DNA of 64,000 nt from Carettochelys insculpta (taxonomy: Eukaryota; Chordata; Testudines; Carettochelyidae). The DNA lies in assembly GCF_033958435.1 (NCBI RefSeq), contig NC_134145.1:36173501-36237500 (forward strand), written 5' to 3'. Both the position numbers and the translations under genes were made by a program. The notes beneath the pieces are model-generated. The model was not told where the DNA came from, made no database searches, and saw only the letters and a program-made list of their open reading frames with translations. Positions 1-12,789 of this stretch are shown piece after piece; position 1 is the stretch's first letter; each line of letters starts with the position of its first letter.

Positions 1-257
1 AGCAGTTCAACACTCACCTGAACCATGAGTGCCAGGTGGTCGAGCAGACTTTCAGCAGCCTCAAAGGCCGCTGGAGGTGTCTCCTCACTCGCCTGGATGT
101 GGGGCTCCCCAACATCCCCCAGGTAGTGCAGGGCTGGGCTGTGGAGGTTGGCACGGCCTACCCCCAGCCAGTTGCTGCCCCAGGCTGCCAAGCTGACCAC
201 GAGAGGATCCGGGTCCAGGAGGCCCCGCAGGCCCATTTTGATCAGGCTGTGGGGTGA
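1..257 (+). pseudogene. Harbinger transposase, C-terminal fragment (copy A)
   Basis: The reading frame carries the last catalytic block of the DDE nuclease, VVEQTFSSLKGRWRCLL, equivalent to VVERSFGxLKGxWRCLL in the other copies; its Glu is the family's third acidic residue. It ends at a stop at 255-257. Compared with other copies, the stretch around GACCALHNLVESKGE is missing, so PQVV is joined directly to QGWAV by an in-frame deletion of roughly 60-70 bp. The upstream DDE part lies outside the window. An AATAAA signal follows at about 366, so this is the natural 3' end of the gene. It cannot encode an active enzyme as seen. Confidence 0.85.
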
Positions 258-543
258 GTGCTGGCGGGGCCAGCCTGGTGGCCACACTCCCCACAACACA
301 CTACACTGCCCCCACGCTCACACTACCGCACCCTGAAAGCACACAACACGTTTGGTTTGTTTTAAATAAACCGAACATTATTGAAACCTAACAAAAACGA
401 TGACATTTTTAAACATGAATGGGGGAACAATGTACATTGGGTGGGGGGACAGCTACTAAAGAGGGGTGGGACATGTCAACTATTTACAATAATGGGGGGC
501 ACTATGTACAAAGGGGGGCCTGCATGGCCCAGTCCTTGGCCCC

Positions 544-1837
544 CTACCCCATGACCCACGCCTGGACCGGAGGCTGGGTGGGGGCCAGAAGGACCGGCAG
601 GTATGGCCGGGCTGGCTCCTGAGCCCCGTGGTCTTCCTCCTTGGCAGGCTCCAGGTCAGGTGGAGGGCAGCTGGGAAGGATGGCAGATGGAGTGGCAGGG
701 GGTAGCATCCGCTCAGTGATCTGCTTGAAGGGCCTCATGAAGGACCCCCAAGCTTCCTGGTGCCAGGACAGTGCTCTCTCCTGCAAGTGGAGCCAACGCT
801 CCTCCACTTGCAGGTGGTTCTCTGACACCTCCACCTGGCACCGGAGGGTGGCGAAGAGCTGGGGGTCAGCGGCCACCCGCGGCTGGCTCTGGCGGTGGTG
901 GGCTCACCCCAGGGCTGGTCCCTGCTCTGTTCCCTGGCTGCCATGGCGCAATGTGCTGGAGAGGCTGTCTGGCACAACGGATGCGGTGCCCCTGCTGTCA
1001 TGGCCCTCAGATGGTGCAGCTGTGTAATAGAGTGGGGAAGAGTGAAGACAGCCGTTAGTCTGGGCCCTGACCCATAGCCCATACCCCCACCCCTCTGCTG
1101 CTGGGTCCCCATCCCCTGTTCCCCAGGGATGATGATGGGTGTGGTGTCCCCCCCGTGGATGACCCTCTTCGGGGGTTCTGCTCCCCCTACCCCCAGAATG
1201 GGGCATGGTGCTGTCCTGGGGGGCAGGTGCTGGTGGGCTCTGGGGGCTGTGCTGCTGCTTTCCCGGGGCCATGGTCAGCTGGGTGAATTTGGGGGCCCTG
1301 GTCATGTCTCTTGTACCTGCCCCTTAACCTGGGGGTGTGTTCCTGTGGGGTACATACCTGATGGTCCACTCCCACAGTCGGGGGAATACCCGACGGGCAG
1401 AGTCCCCTGTCGCTGGAGCCCTCCTCCTCTGCTGTCCCAGGGGTGGGCTCCTCTGGGGGCCCCTGTGGTGCAGAGCTGGCCTCTGGGCCAGACTCCAGCT
1501 CTGGGGCCTCCTGGGGCTCATCAACCAAGGTGTCAAGGGTGGCCGGGTGGGAGAAGGTGTAGCATGGGCCAAGGATCTCCCTGAGCTCGCTGTAAAAGGG
1601 GCGAGCAGTGAGGGCAGCCCCAGACCAGCTGGCCATGTCCTGGGCCTGGACGTAACCCTGCTGCAGCTCTTTGGCCTTACTCCTGACATGGTCAGGAGTG
1701 CCGACATGGTGACCCTGGGCAGCCAGGCCCTCGGCCAGCTGGGCAAATATGTCTCCATTCCCCCGCTTGCTCCCCATTACCTGGAGCACCTTCTTCTCGC
1801 CCCAAAGCCCCAGCAGGTCATGGATCTCGGCATTCAA
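544..1837 (-). pseudogene. Harbinger Myb/SANT-like DNA-binding protein gene (copy A), broken
   Basis: This is the second gene of the element, convergent with the transposase. Exon 1 (about 1837-1358) encodes the trihelix-like domain core DLLGLWGEKKVLQVMGSKR and VRSKAKELQQGY. Exon 2 (about 1007-544) encodes the Gln/Leu-rich helix (LQVEERWLHLQERALSWHQEAWGSF) and ends at a stop at 544-546. The donor reads GGTATGTA at 1357, as in copy B. The conserved Trp opening the domain (PSW in other copies) is replaced by a stop just upstream of 1837, and the N terminus is not intact. Known Harbinger elements need such a partner for nuclear import and end binding; the role here is by family. Confidence 0.8.
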
Positions 1838-2312
1838 CTAGGAGGGGCCCTGCCCTGCCACCTCTTCTCCTCCAGCTGGATGGCTGGGGGTCTTGGGTCC
1901 CCTAGAGGTGTGTGCCCTGGGGGCGTTCAGGGGGCTGGCTGGCAGCCATGTGTGCTGGGTGGGAGATAGGGGCATCTGGAGGGCATGCAGGCTATGCATG
2001 TGTCTGTGCTGCTGCCTGCACACTCTCAGCTTCCTGCCACAGGAAATCGGGGGACGTGGATTTAAGGGCTGCTGCACACGGTGACCATAGAGCCCAGGGG
2101 CTGGACAGAGCATCTCTCAACCCCTCAGCTGATGGCTGCCGTGGAGGACCCCTCTATTTTGATGTAGCAGGATGCAGATCGTCTACACATGCCCTACTTC
2201 AACCTTAGACATCGAAGTAGGGCGCTATTCCCATCTTCTGATGGGGATAGCGATTTCAACATCTTGCTGCCTTACATCGATTTCAAAATAGCCTGACAGT
2301 GTAGACGTGGCT

Positions 2313-5300
2313 AATATGTTTAGCCTGTAAAACAATTCAGTCCACCATTGAATTGCAACCAAAAATTCACACATTAGCTATCACATTTGCTAAGATAGTT
2401 GTAAATCAGTTCCTTATGCCATTAAAATTCTACCACTTTGAAGGCTATAGATTGCACTACCAACATCAGCCTCTCAGTTGCAAACTGAATTGGCCAGAGG
2501 CAGTTGAGTGGTGAATTCTCTTGCAGAGAAATTCCACTTTGGGGTGGAGAAGAAGCTTTAACTTGAAACAGCTTCCAGAAATCCAGTAGAGGGTTTTGGA
2601 GAAACCCTTTAATCGATGATCCATAAAACTGTCATAAGCTACAAAATGACTGTTCCAGCACAGACTGGATTCAGAGCTTAGTTACTTTGTTGATGATAAT
2701 AAATCTATTCTTCAGATGTGAATAGGACTAACAGGTAATCATGATGCATGTTCGTTATATTCTGTAATATATTCAGGAAACCCTATAGTAATTCCACAGT
2801 AACAATAAAAAACCCTATTAGTTACAAGGGAAGAAACACTTACAGCCTGCAAATATAAAGAAAAATCCAGCATTTTAAACTCCTAAATGTATTTGACATA
2901 TATTTATAGGTTAATGATACCTTTGAGGAGAGAAAACTGTCAGTGATTAACAGTATATTTATCTGCTACAAGATCTGTTATAAAATTCACACATTTCTTA
3001 TCTCCTAAATTATAATTAATCTGCTTGTGTGCATTGCCCATCCCAAGACTTCTGCTGTGCAACACTGGCATTTCTCATTAAAATGAATCCTGGAGGCACT
3101 TTGTTATTATTTAGACTGTGAGAACAACTGACATTTTTTTCACTCCATGTGTTCTCTAAATGTTAAATGTAAAAGAAGAACATATTAATAATACAATCTA
3201 TACCATAAAAGGTAAAATTGCCAAATGGTACTTGTATAAGACAAATCTTCCTTAAAATCCTTATATTACATAGATATGTTCTAGAAGGGGAGAGAGTTAA
3301 ATTTAGAAGTCAACTGATCCGCTTTTTATGTGCAATTCAGTTGTGCCTTTTAACTATGCTTTAGGGGGTTATTTCAATAGCATTCTAGATGAGAAGGCTA
3401 GGATTAACACCACTTTCAATTCTAACTTTGTTTATTAAAATGCTGCCTGCAATAAATGAACATTTGTGTAGCTTTTATGCATCTCTTCCCTCATGTCCCA
3501 TAATTATTTATTAATATAAACCCTGCCAAGAGGATTGGCTGTATCAGGCATAAAGTAGTCAAATAACACCCTAATAAAATTCTTCCAAGGATGCTCTTGT
3601 CAGATCACGAGTTGAGAAAATCTGTAGTTCTATCTTTGACAACTACTTTCTAAATTCAAGTGCAGTTTTGTTGGTGTTGTTTGTTGTTTAACTGTGCATG
3701 AACATAAAAAGCAGACACTAGCCATTTCATTAAGATAGTCTCTCTTTCTGTTAATTGATCAGAGACTTGATAATGTCAGCACTGCTCTACATCTAAGCCT
3801 GTAGCAGTTCTGCAGTATTTACACAATGATGAGGATTATGGTTAGCAAAGTTGCTAGTATTTGTATACAATCAGCTGTCACATGAGTGAAATGAACAGTG
3901 TAATACTGACTAGCTTTCCTCACCACAACTATATCAGTGTTATGTAGGGGAACCTTACACAAATCACAGAAAATAAATGCCAGGTACCAAAAGCAGGAGC
4001 CAACAGGGTTTTGTTTGTTTGTTTGTTTGTTTTAATCATTTGTTTGACCCAAGAGCCTAGCAAGGAAAGTCTGCTCAAAAAATGACCAGCTAGCCTTAAG
4101 TACAGCTTCAGAGAAGAGATTATCTTTTGGAAGGAGAAATAATCAGTTTATTTTGATCAGAAGATTATTTATTTTGGAGTGGACTGTTACCTCAGAATAA
4201 GTGAGAATCAGCTAGAGTAGCTGAATGAAAACACATGAGACAATTTTTTTGCTTTGAGCCAAAAGTAGTGGGAATATTATACAAAAAGGTATATTGTCAT
4301 TGACTCAATTTGATAGAACCTTCCTCCAAAGTTATAAAGCAGCATAAATGCCTTGCTTCTTTGATAGCCCTCAAAGCCTCCACAAGGAAATATATTTGAA
4401 ATGCTTCTAAGTATTAATTATATCCTTAATGAACAGGGGACCAAAAGAAAATACAGTGGATAAAACAAAATGTCCTTTGCTGTTTGGGAGTGAATAAAAG
4501 GAAAATTGACAATGGTGTTTGTCCCCACCTTCAGTTATTTTACTCAGTCTTAAATTGTGTCATGATTCCCTTGCAATGGGATTCTAACGTATAGTCTGCT
4601 TGGTTTCATCATTCTCATCAATCATTCAGAAGGAGTATAGTGTAATTCTCAGAATTCTTAGTGATTAAAGATGGGTTGGATCACTTTGAGCATCAACTTA
4701 CTCATGCCTCTTATAGTAACTAGCAAACTATTTGTCTACCCAAATCACACTGCCTGAACAGAGATAAACAATCATTTACTAGGTAAAGTGTCCCCTGTAC
4801 TGTAGCTTAAACAACCTATAAAGCAAAATTTAACTAATTCCTTTTTAAAAAATTATAAATGTCTTGTGGAAAAATTAAATCCTTCAGTTTGGTTTCCAAA
4901 AAAGAAGACAATATCCTTGAACTATTAATTAAAAAGAAGAAAAAAAAATTGGTCACATCCCAAATAGTTACTCAAATAGAAATGTCTGGAACCGTTTCAG
5001 TAGATTAGACTCTAATCCTTCTTCCCTGAAGTGGAAATGTTATTTGATTAGGCTAATTAAGACTGGATTTCTGGCACAGTATTAATTTAGAGGGTAGTTT
5101 CCTAAAGGGTGAAGAAGGTACCAACATCGAAACAAATATTATTTATTTTCATTCTTAAAAATAGCAACAAGGAGAGAAGTTCTAAATTTAGCACCAAAAC
5201 AATCTGTCAAATTGAATTTGCCTTCAAAAACAAGATTGAACACTTAGTAAATAGGCTATTTCTGCAATGTATGAGCTGATAATCAATATCCTCCAATAAC

Positions 5301-5443
5301 CTTTTGCCCTGCATCAATAGAGTCTGACCAAATATGCCTGTTTTTAGTTAAGACTTGCTTTTAGCAACTTGTGCTTTGTGAATCAGACCAATAATTGCAA
5401 TAGGATATCACTACATTCCTAAATAGAGGTTTAACTACATAAA
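2313..5443. other. AT-rich stretch with no gene seen
   Basis: No reading frame, RNA gene or recognisable transposon terminus was found here. The sequence is AT-rich with many stops in all frames. The only low-complexity feature is a short (TTTG)n run at 4009-4034. It could hold ancient decayed repeats or host non-coding DNA. Confidence 0.5.
4009..4034 (+). repeat. (TTTG)n microsatellite
   Basis: About six tandem GTTT units read directly from the sequence. Confidence 0.9.
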
Positions 5444-6158
5444 GGCTGCGTCTACATTAGAAGCACCTGTTGACAGAAGTTACTGTCCACAGAGAAATCT
5501 CAACGGAACCTCGGTCGACAGATTGCTGCTACACACAAAAGCCAGTTCTACACAGGCCACTTCCTTCAGATGTGGCATGCTAATACATGGAGCGAAAGAT
5601 GCTAATGAGGCATGGATGCAAATTCCCCACACCTCATTAGCATAACCTCATGTGATTTGGAGTCTGGAAGACCGTTCTTCTGGACTCCAAAATGCCGTGT
5701 AGAAGTGTGGTCCTGTGCAAGGGGGAGGGGGGTGCTTCTGGAAGGAAGTCCTTATTCTGGAGACCCCTTTTTCCCAAAAAGCACGTCCTTCCAGAAGCCC
5801 CCACCCCACCCCGGCCAGGGGCCGCACTTCTACACAACGTTTTGGCATCAGAAAGAACAGTCTTCCGGACTCCAAATCACGTGATGTTATGCTAATGAGG
5901 CACATGGAATTTGCATCTGCACCTCATTAGCATATTTTGCTCCATGCATTAGCATGCCACTTCCAAAGGAAGTGGCCTGCGTAGAAACAGCCAACTTGCT
6001 CTGTCGACTGAGAACTGCCAGGCTGCACTTCCCTCTTCTGACAGAAAGCAGAATGGCAGCTCTGAAAACGGGCTCTCCGGCAACCAGGAGCCCTCTCTAT
6101 CGACAGAAGGGGCTACACTGTACTTATGTGGACAGAATTCTCAAGTGTAGACACAGCA
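5444..6158. mobile_element. Harbinger-type MITE with long imperfect inverted repeats
   Basis: The left end reads GGCTGCGTCTACATTAGAAG and the right end CTCAAGTGTAGACACAGCA, inverted versions of the GTCTACAC terminus used by the Harbinger copies. The interior repeats in inverted orientation, with CTCATTAGCAT blocks at about 5633 and 5923 and matching GC-rich arms about 5660-5880. No coding capacity is expected: the open frames in the arms are mirror images produced by the palindrome. The flanking 3-bp sequences (AAA and CAG) do not match, so the exact ends are approximate. Confidence 0.75.
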
Positions 6159-6230
6159 CAGATGTTCTCTGAATCTAGGAATCGTATTTATTCGTTTTAA
6201 ATCATAGAATACACGAAACATTTACAGAAT

Positions 6231-6643
6231 GGGTGCATCTACACTTGCGTTCCTCTTTCAAAAGAGGTATGCAAATGAAGGAAATTGAAAATGCAAATGA
6301 GGCACATATTTGCATATTTGGCATCTCATTTGCATATTCTTATTTCAAAAGAGCTTCTTTTGAAAGATGAAAACCAGTGTAGACACTGCTCTTTCAGAAG
6401 TAAGCCCCATCTTCGAAAGAATCCTTCTTCCCATAAAAAAGGGAAGAGGGATTCTTTTGAAGATGGGGTTTAACTTTCAAAAGAGCAGTGTCTACACTGA
6501 TTTTCTTCTTTTGAAAGACTCTATTTCGAAATAAGAATATGTAAATGAGGTGTCATATATGCAAATGTATGCCTCATTTGCATTTTCAATTTACCTCATT
6601 TGCTTACCTCTTTCGAAAGAGAAGTGCAAGTGTAGACACAGTC
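6231..6643. mobile_element. Foldback MITE, about 410 bp
   Basis: The two halves are near reverse complements. The left half starts GGGTGCATCTACACTTGC and the right half ends GCAAGTGTAGACACAGTC. Internal paired blocks include ATGCAAATGAGG with CCTCATTTGCAT, and CAGTGTAGACACTGCTC with GAGCAGTGTCTACACTG. The terminus is the same GTCTACAC type as the Harbinger family, so a Harbinger transposase is the likely mobiliser (inference). No clear target duplication is visible. Confidence 0.75.
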
Positions 6644-8660
6644 TCAGTGTTTTGACATTATATTAAAGAAATGTTCAGCTTTGGGAACCTTTACTAATCA
6701 ATAAATCAAATATGAATGTAGTTACTTCATTACATAAATTGTAGTATTTCATAATCTAGCCAATGGGAAGTAAATTATTCTTACCCTATCATAATCCTTG
6801 CATTCTTGCCAGACACACTTCTATACTTAGGTACTTAGTTTTGCTACAATAGTGATAAAATACATTTTAAATGAAGTTGCAAGGATTTTAAAGCCATAAT
6901 GTTTGATACATTTCTCAAAACATTCTTTTTCTTTCTTTCTTTCTTTCTTTCTTTCACTACTTATGTAGGCTGTATACATACCATTTCCATGGATCTGAAA
7001 GTCTCTGATCCTATTACAAATTTCCTGAACTATTTATGTTTCATGCTGTTTATTTTATATAATTTTATCTGACTCCTCCATTATCTAGGATTGAGGTCTG
7101 TGTGCAGGAGACCTCAGTTCTTGAATTCTGTGTGTCACAAATGAAAATAAATTTGATAGTTTCTTTCCTCGTTTCCATTTAAGCATGTTCTACATATGCC
7201 AAGTGGTTAGGCACGACTGATAGTCCTTTGCTCAAAAAAGACGCAAGACTGAAGTAAGAGGAATATTGCAGGTTGGAATCAATATGCATTAGTAAAAACT
7301 GTGGGACAATTTACTCTAGTGTGCACTATACACCTTCTCCTGTTTCTATTTCAATCAGTGGAAGAAACTCCCACTGGCTTTAACGGTGCCTGGCCCAGGC
7401 CCAGTGCTTGAGCTTGCAATTTCCATTAGCAGTGAAAACACTGACAAATTTTAAAAAAATACCAAAAGGGAAAGGATCCTGCCTCATTGTGTAGTTGGTT
7501 TTTTTAAGATGATGTTCTAGTAGCTCAAAAACAAATGATAGATCAACTGAAGGGGAGAGATTGGCTTTGTCCAAGGTTGGCTAACCTGGATCTTACTTCA
7601 GTACTACTGAAGAATCCCATGATTTTTTTCCCAAACATCTTTTTCATATGGCATCATCCCAAAATGCTTTTTGTTTTTTGCAGGTTTTCATGTATTTGAA
7701 GTGTTTTACAGACTTCCTAATATATCAACTTATTCAAGAAAAGACAAATTTCATCACAGCCAGAAAGTGTTAATTTTTGTGTTTTAAAATTTCACTACAT
7801 GTAATTTGAAAATAATTATGTTAAATATTCTATCTCCCACATTTATTTTCAGCTCCCCAAATTAAGACAATCTATACAATAATGTTCATTTATTAGCAAC
7901 TGGTGTTTGACAGTTTATTTCATGTAAGCCTCCAGCTCTCTTTGGCAAGCTTATTTGCATAATGTGTTATTATGTCTAAATGGAAAACTAAATGCCTCCA
8001 TGTGGTCTTTAAATGACAAGTGCTTGTCAGCTTCATGCAATATTCAGAAGTAATAGATCCAAATCACAACAGCACTCACTGAGATGTTAAAAAAACTTGT
8101 TGTGTACCCTTCTTTGACAAATTTACACTTTGGTACAGAATTGTCAATTAGAGTTTCTCTGTGTTAAAACAGTTCAGTTCAACTGTGAAGGAATTTACTG
8201 TAGCTTTATTCTGTGGTGCTTTGAGTAATTACAATTCACACTGCTATTTCTTTCTTTCAGACAATGCAGCCCAGGGAATAATCTTCAGATGACCTTGGCA
8301 AGATATACCCAAGAACTTCTGCTTTAATTATTTTTGAAAACATGAATGCTCTATGACAATGGTTATGAGATCCCCAGACATCTCTGATGAAGTTCACATA
8401 AGTCTTTGGGTATGAGATTTTTAAAACAAATACACCTATGTATTGACCCGGGATTTCTTAAAATAGAAATCTGGCATGTTTGTATATTGTTTCAGGTTAC
8501 CAAAGGATTCATAAATAAAAGGATTAAGCATCACCACTGATGTAAACCTCATCTCTACTATATGTGTACTGAATATTTGGAGAGTATTAACTTCTTTCAT
8601 AAAATCCTGTCTTAAATGTCTACTGTGTACTAACCACATTGTAGATCCTGAAGTGGAGTC
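6644..8660. other. No gene seen; one (TTTC)n microsatellite
   Basis: AT-rich sequence without a supported coding region. A (TTTC)n tract lies at about 6926-6954. A TTTCTTTCTTTCAG polypyrimidine-AG stretch near 8250-8262 looks like a splice acceptor, but the sequence after it has no sustained open frame, so no exon is called. Confidence 0.45.
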
Positions 8661-9085
8661 CATAGAATCACAGAATCACAGGGCTGGAAGGGACCTCAGG
8701 AGGTCATCTAGTGCAGCCCCCTGCTTCAAGCAGGATCAACCCCCATTAAGTCATCCCAGCCAGGACCTTGTCCATCTGGGACTTAAAAACCTCGAGGGAT
8801 GGAGAATCCACCACCTCTCTAGGCAACGCATTCCAATGCTTCACCACCCTCCTGGTGAAGTATTTTTTCCTAATATCTAACCTACACCTGTCCCTCTTCA
8901 GCTTCAGACCATTACTCCTTGTTCTGCCATCTGACACCACTGAGAATAGTTTCTCACCCTCCTCTTTAGAGCTCCCCTTCAGGAAGTTGAAGGCTGCTAT
9001 TAAATCACCCCTCAGTCTTCTCTTCTGTAAGCTAAACAAGCCCAGATCCCTCAGACTATCCTCATAGGTCTTGATACCTCATAGG
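8661..9085 (-). mobile_element. CR1 LINE, 5'-truncated 3' end
   Basis: On the minus strand an open stretch (9039-8746) carries the conserved C terminus of CR1 ORF2, with LRGDLIAAFNFLKG, GLKLKRDRCRLDIRKKYF and VVKHWNALPREVV, close to the CR1 copy at 42.1-44.1 kb. The 3' end reads GGGACCTCAGGAGGTCATCT on + and finishes in the diverged octamer TGATTCTGTGATTCTATGG. CR1 retrotransposes by target-primed reverse transcription, and 5' truncation like this is typical. It lacks the reverse transcriptase and endonuclease. Confidence 0.92.
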
Positions 9086-11090
9086 GTAATCTTCTTGGTT
9101 GTTCTAAAATCAGGGGGAGGTAGGGGTTTGTGTTGATAAAAAATGGTATAGGTTGTTTATGGAGATGTTAAAGAGGTTGTTGTTTGTACTTACAACACTA
9201 AACAGTTAAGCGGGGGACAGGGATGTGTGTAATGTTATACTGGCTTATTTCCATTGTAACAACCACCATTATTTTTTTGAAAATTCTTTATTAAAGAAAA
9301 AGAAGGCAAACAGTTTTAAACATTTTGAAATGTGAAGTGTTAAGTAGGACTTTCAATTTAATGGTATTCCTCATTCCCTTTTCCTTTTTCTTATGTAGCA
9401 TATTTTGCAGGGAAAGCCTGCACAGATGGAATCAGAGGTACACTGTAATTTTGAGGTATAGTGAAAATATCAGTTGAGATCATCTGGAGCTGCTTTAGAA
9501 CAGTTGTCGCTCATGTTTGATCCTCTTTTTTCTTCTTAATAAAAGACAAAAGAAAAGAAACACAAAGGGAGAAAAGAGGAGTAGCAAAGCAAGGAAATAC
9601 AGCTTCTGTCTGGTGCTGCTTTTGACTTGCAATCTTACAGCTGGAGAAACATTGGCACTCAGCATATAGTCTTATCAGGCATATTGAAACCTAGTAAACT
9701 TGTCCAAGAGTGTTGTGTTAGCTTACTGTTTGGTCATAGCTTTACAGCAGTGTTGTAAAGGTGAACTCGTCTGGGCTGGCTCAACCAGGTCCTTATCACA
9801 TGGAATACAAAAGAAGAGAAAGAGGAGACATAAGGTGGAGGGTGGGGACACAGCGTGGATGTATCCAGAGGTCACTAAATGGAGGTGTTAGTGATCATGG
9901 AAACCAAATCCTTATATCTCAAATGGGCAGGATTTGGCCAAAGCCAGGAGACAGGGTGATGTCACTGGTTCCCTCTTTCTTTGCTGATCTATTTAGGATC
10001 CATTTCAAGATCAGGACTATTACAGGCTTATGGCAAAGGCCTATAGGAAATGGGAGTCCTGGTGGATCCCAGGGTCCCACGAGCTGGTGGGGATTTCAGT
10101 TATGATGGTAAAACTTGTTGAGTCCAGTTAGTGTCACCCTCTTCTTCCATTTAGTGACCTTCAGTTAAGCAAGACAAAGAAAGGGTCATAACCTAACTCA
10201 TTAACTATTCATCTCATTGCTATGACCTGCCTTACACACCTCTTTTCAAAAGTCCTTTTTAACCTAAGCAATCATCCTTAAGGCCACCTGTGATGTTAAC
10301 TAATTAAAATATATCCATGTACATCTTGGCTGCTACAATTGTTCTTTAATTGCTGCAAATATTGTATGAAGTATGTCAATAGATAGGTTACTATTTACTG
10401 TATATGGTTACACTATTTGTATGCATGTACAATTTTTGAAGTTATGACTTTTGGCCTTGTAACTACATTCAAATATATTTGCTCTTGTGAATAATAAATA
10501 CCTTGTGGGTGTTAACACATTTTGAAGGAACTATTCAACTTGGGTGGCCCATCAAAACGTTTTACTGACAGTGGAAGATGACCATCTACATGTAACAGAC
10601 TTCACTGTGAACATGCTATTTGGAGTATAGGTAATGATTTTCTACTTTGACTAAGCAAAACCAGGCATGGACATGTGACTTGCCCATGTGACTCCAAACA
10701 CCATTTTACCTGTAATGTTCCACTAGCTGTGCTCAGGGCATGGTGTGAAACAATGGATTCCTACCACATGGCAGAAGTTATTAAAGACCCTGTATACATC
10801 TCCATTTTTCATCTTTCCTGATGCAGCCTCTTTCCTGCTTAAGCCTTTGGACTATGAACTTATACTAGTGAGAACACTCTTACCAAAGAATTGAGGACCT
10901 TTCAATGATTTGGAAGCAGCCAAAGACTTGATTTAAGGCAGCCATTTATTCCATCACTAATACAAGCCTGAACCAAGAACTTTGCAAGTATTGTTTATAT
11001 TTGATTTCTTTAACCACTTTTAACTGGCACCTTCCTTTCTTTTTCATTTTTTTTATAAATAAACCATTGTATTTTAAACTAGTTCCACAC
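9086..11090. other. No gene assigned; possible decayed repeats
   Basis: No convincing coding region. Two AATAAA signals on + (about 10494 and 11059), each following a T-rich or moderately organised stretch, suggest old retroelement or LTR 3' ends, but I cannot define termini. An open frame at 9761-10105 resembles no protein I recognise. Confidence 0.3.
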
Positions 11091-12370
11091 TAGAGACACA
11101 AGGCTATTTCAGATATATAGTTCTAGCTATGGCATTTGCTAGAATCAATGTACTAGAATCGACTTATTTCCCGAGCGAAGACCTAGTCTCTATGCTCTCA
11201 CGTAGACCTCCCTGTTAGCCGGTGGCCGGGTAATGTGTGGTGAGGTACCAACTATGCCCTCGTTACCATCTGAGTCTTTAACTGCTAGAGCGCAGGGCTC
11301 CTTCGCAGCGGGCAGTCTGGGCCAGACTGACGGATGCCCCAGGGTCTTAAACACCCGAGTCTTTTACTGCTAGATCAGGGAGCTCCATCACAACGGGCAG
11401 CCAAGTTTGGCTGATGGGTGCCCCTATGGTAGCACTAAGAGCCTTTCCACACCCGAGCCTTCAACTGCTAGGACGCACTGTCCCGTCGCAGTGGGCAGCC
11501 AGGATTGGCTGACGGGCACCCCAGGAGTCTGCCCCATTGAGGCGGCACAACTCTGCGCTAGGCTCTTAGCACTCTCACCTACGGCCAGGCTGTGGTAACC
11601 AAGCGGTTAAAGTTCTTTTTGTTGTGCCGGCTGTGTTGCAGTGACAGAGAGTAACAGCAGTCAGGCTTAGATCTTAACTAGTTACAAGTTTATTAAGCTA
11701 CAGTTTATGAGCGTGCGGTTACAAAAGGCTATTGTCTACTTCTTATATGATAGCAGAGTACAGGTGTTAACAGGTTACATTACAATCCAATACAATGACA
11801 TCTTAATACAACGACATCTATCTATAGAGCTCTAATTCTTTAACTGTGTACACCAAAAGGAGACCTTAATATGGGTACATCTTACCCTCCTTAATATGGG
11901 TATATCTTACCCTCCTTGCGTCTCTCGATACCAGCGTAGCCAAGCCAGGATCGGTCACTCAATTCCGCGGAAAGACGAATATGAGGTTGGGCGTCCCCAG
12001 TTGCGGACCTCAGGAGGCAATCACCTGACCCAACCAGCAGGTAGTTGGTGAAGATGCACTCAGTCAGTGTGCTGCTGGGCCCATCTTTATACCCCCTGGG
12101 TCACATATTCTCTTTCTTATCTATGGTGCCAGATCGTACTGGTCTGTCTTTTGTGACGCCAGTTTTTACAAGGGCAATTCTTACTTAATTTGCACTTGTA
12201 AGACAGGAGATAAAGAATTTGGAAGTACAGGACATTCTTTTACAAGGGCGGAGATTTCTCTTCTGGGATAACTGTGTGGGTGCATCACTCCATTAATGCC
12301 AGCCAAGGGCAGTTCTCTGAGGCCCTTCGTTAACGGTTAGCCCGCTAGCCCTCTATCTGTACTGTTTCTC
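11090..12370 (-). repeat. Candidate LTR-like repeat (minus orientation)
   Basis: The block differs in base composition from its AT-rich surroundings. In minus orientation a polyadenylation-like TTAATAAACTTG lies at about 11687-11698, preceded by U3-like sequence to about 12370 and followed by a U5-like part that holds a threefold tandem repeat (11272-11525). This order resembles the LTR ends at 36.5-38.0 kb and 54.8-55.4 kb, also read on minus. The TG and CA termini and a target duplication are not resolved, and no internal retroviral gene adjoins, so a solo LTR is an inference. Confidence 0.4.
11272..11525 (+). repeat. Three tandem copies of an 85-98 bp unit
   Basis: Units start at about 11272, 11357 and 11455. 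Each contains a version of GAGTCTTTAACTGCTAG, then GGGCAGC, TTGGCTGA and ends in TGCCCC. Copies differ by scattered substitutions, so the array is not recent. Confidence 0.8.
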
Positions 12371-12540
12371 AGGGTCACGATGAGCCAGCACATCTGGGCC
12401 TCTGTGGGAGGCATCAAAGACTGTGCCTTCAGCAGCTGTTCCGTGCCCTGTGTGCTTGTGAGGCACCTCAGGAGGGGCAGCAAGCTGGCTTGTAAGGTGG
12501 AGACCTTTGTCTGGCTACACTCCCTTACTCCATGTGATAG

Positions 12541-12789
12541 GGCACATCCACATGGACCCTTTCTTCAGCGCTGCTGCCAGTAGCGCTATGCTAAGCAGGG
12601 TTCTCAAATGCAAATGTCTTTCCATTTGCATAACAGCACCACAATTAGCATAGCCGCGTGAGATCTCCCTGCTGGCAGAGGCTGCTGCCGGCAGTAAACA
12701 GGCTGTGTAGATATGCCTCTGTTGGTAAAAAAAAACTCCTCTGTTGCCAGCCCCTTATCCCTGCAAAACTCTCTAGTGTAGATGTAGCC
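12541..12789. mobile_element. Small Harbinger-type MITE
   Basis: The left end reads GGCACATCCACATGG and the right end TAGTGTAGATGTAGCC, an inverted pair related to the family terminus. The flanks are TAG on the left and TAA on the right, a one-mismatch candidate for a 3-bp target duplication. The interior has inverted GCTGCTGCC and CATTTGCAT motifs. Non-coding. Confidence 0.6.

Larger units (their letters stand above)
1..2312 (+). mobile_element. PIF/Harbinger element, copy A (left part outside window)
   Basis: The element has a transposase tail on + followed by a convergent Myb/SANT-like gene on -, the same order as the complete copies at 15406 and 59220. The right end reads GTGTAGACGTGGCT up to 2312, the reverse complement of the family terminus. 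The subterminal block 2150-2312 matches the right ends of the other copies (CGAAGTAGGGCGCTATT, CATCTTCTGATGGGGATAG). Many TTCGA palindromes of the younger copies have decayed, and both genes are broken, so this copy is older. The left terminus and the target duplication cannot be checked because the window starts inside the transposase gene. Confidence 0.88.

Noticed and set aside
5444..6158. Short protein genes in the mirrored arms at 5.6-5.9 kb
   Set aside because: The frames on both strands are mirror copies of one inverted repeat and share no known domain.
8240..8290. Host exon after a polypyrimidine-AG stretch
   Set aside because: No sustained open frame or downstream donor. The pyrimidine run is a TTTC microsatellite-like sequence.
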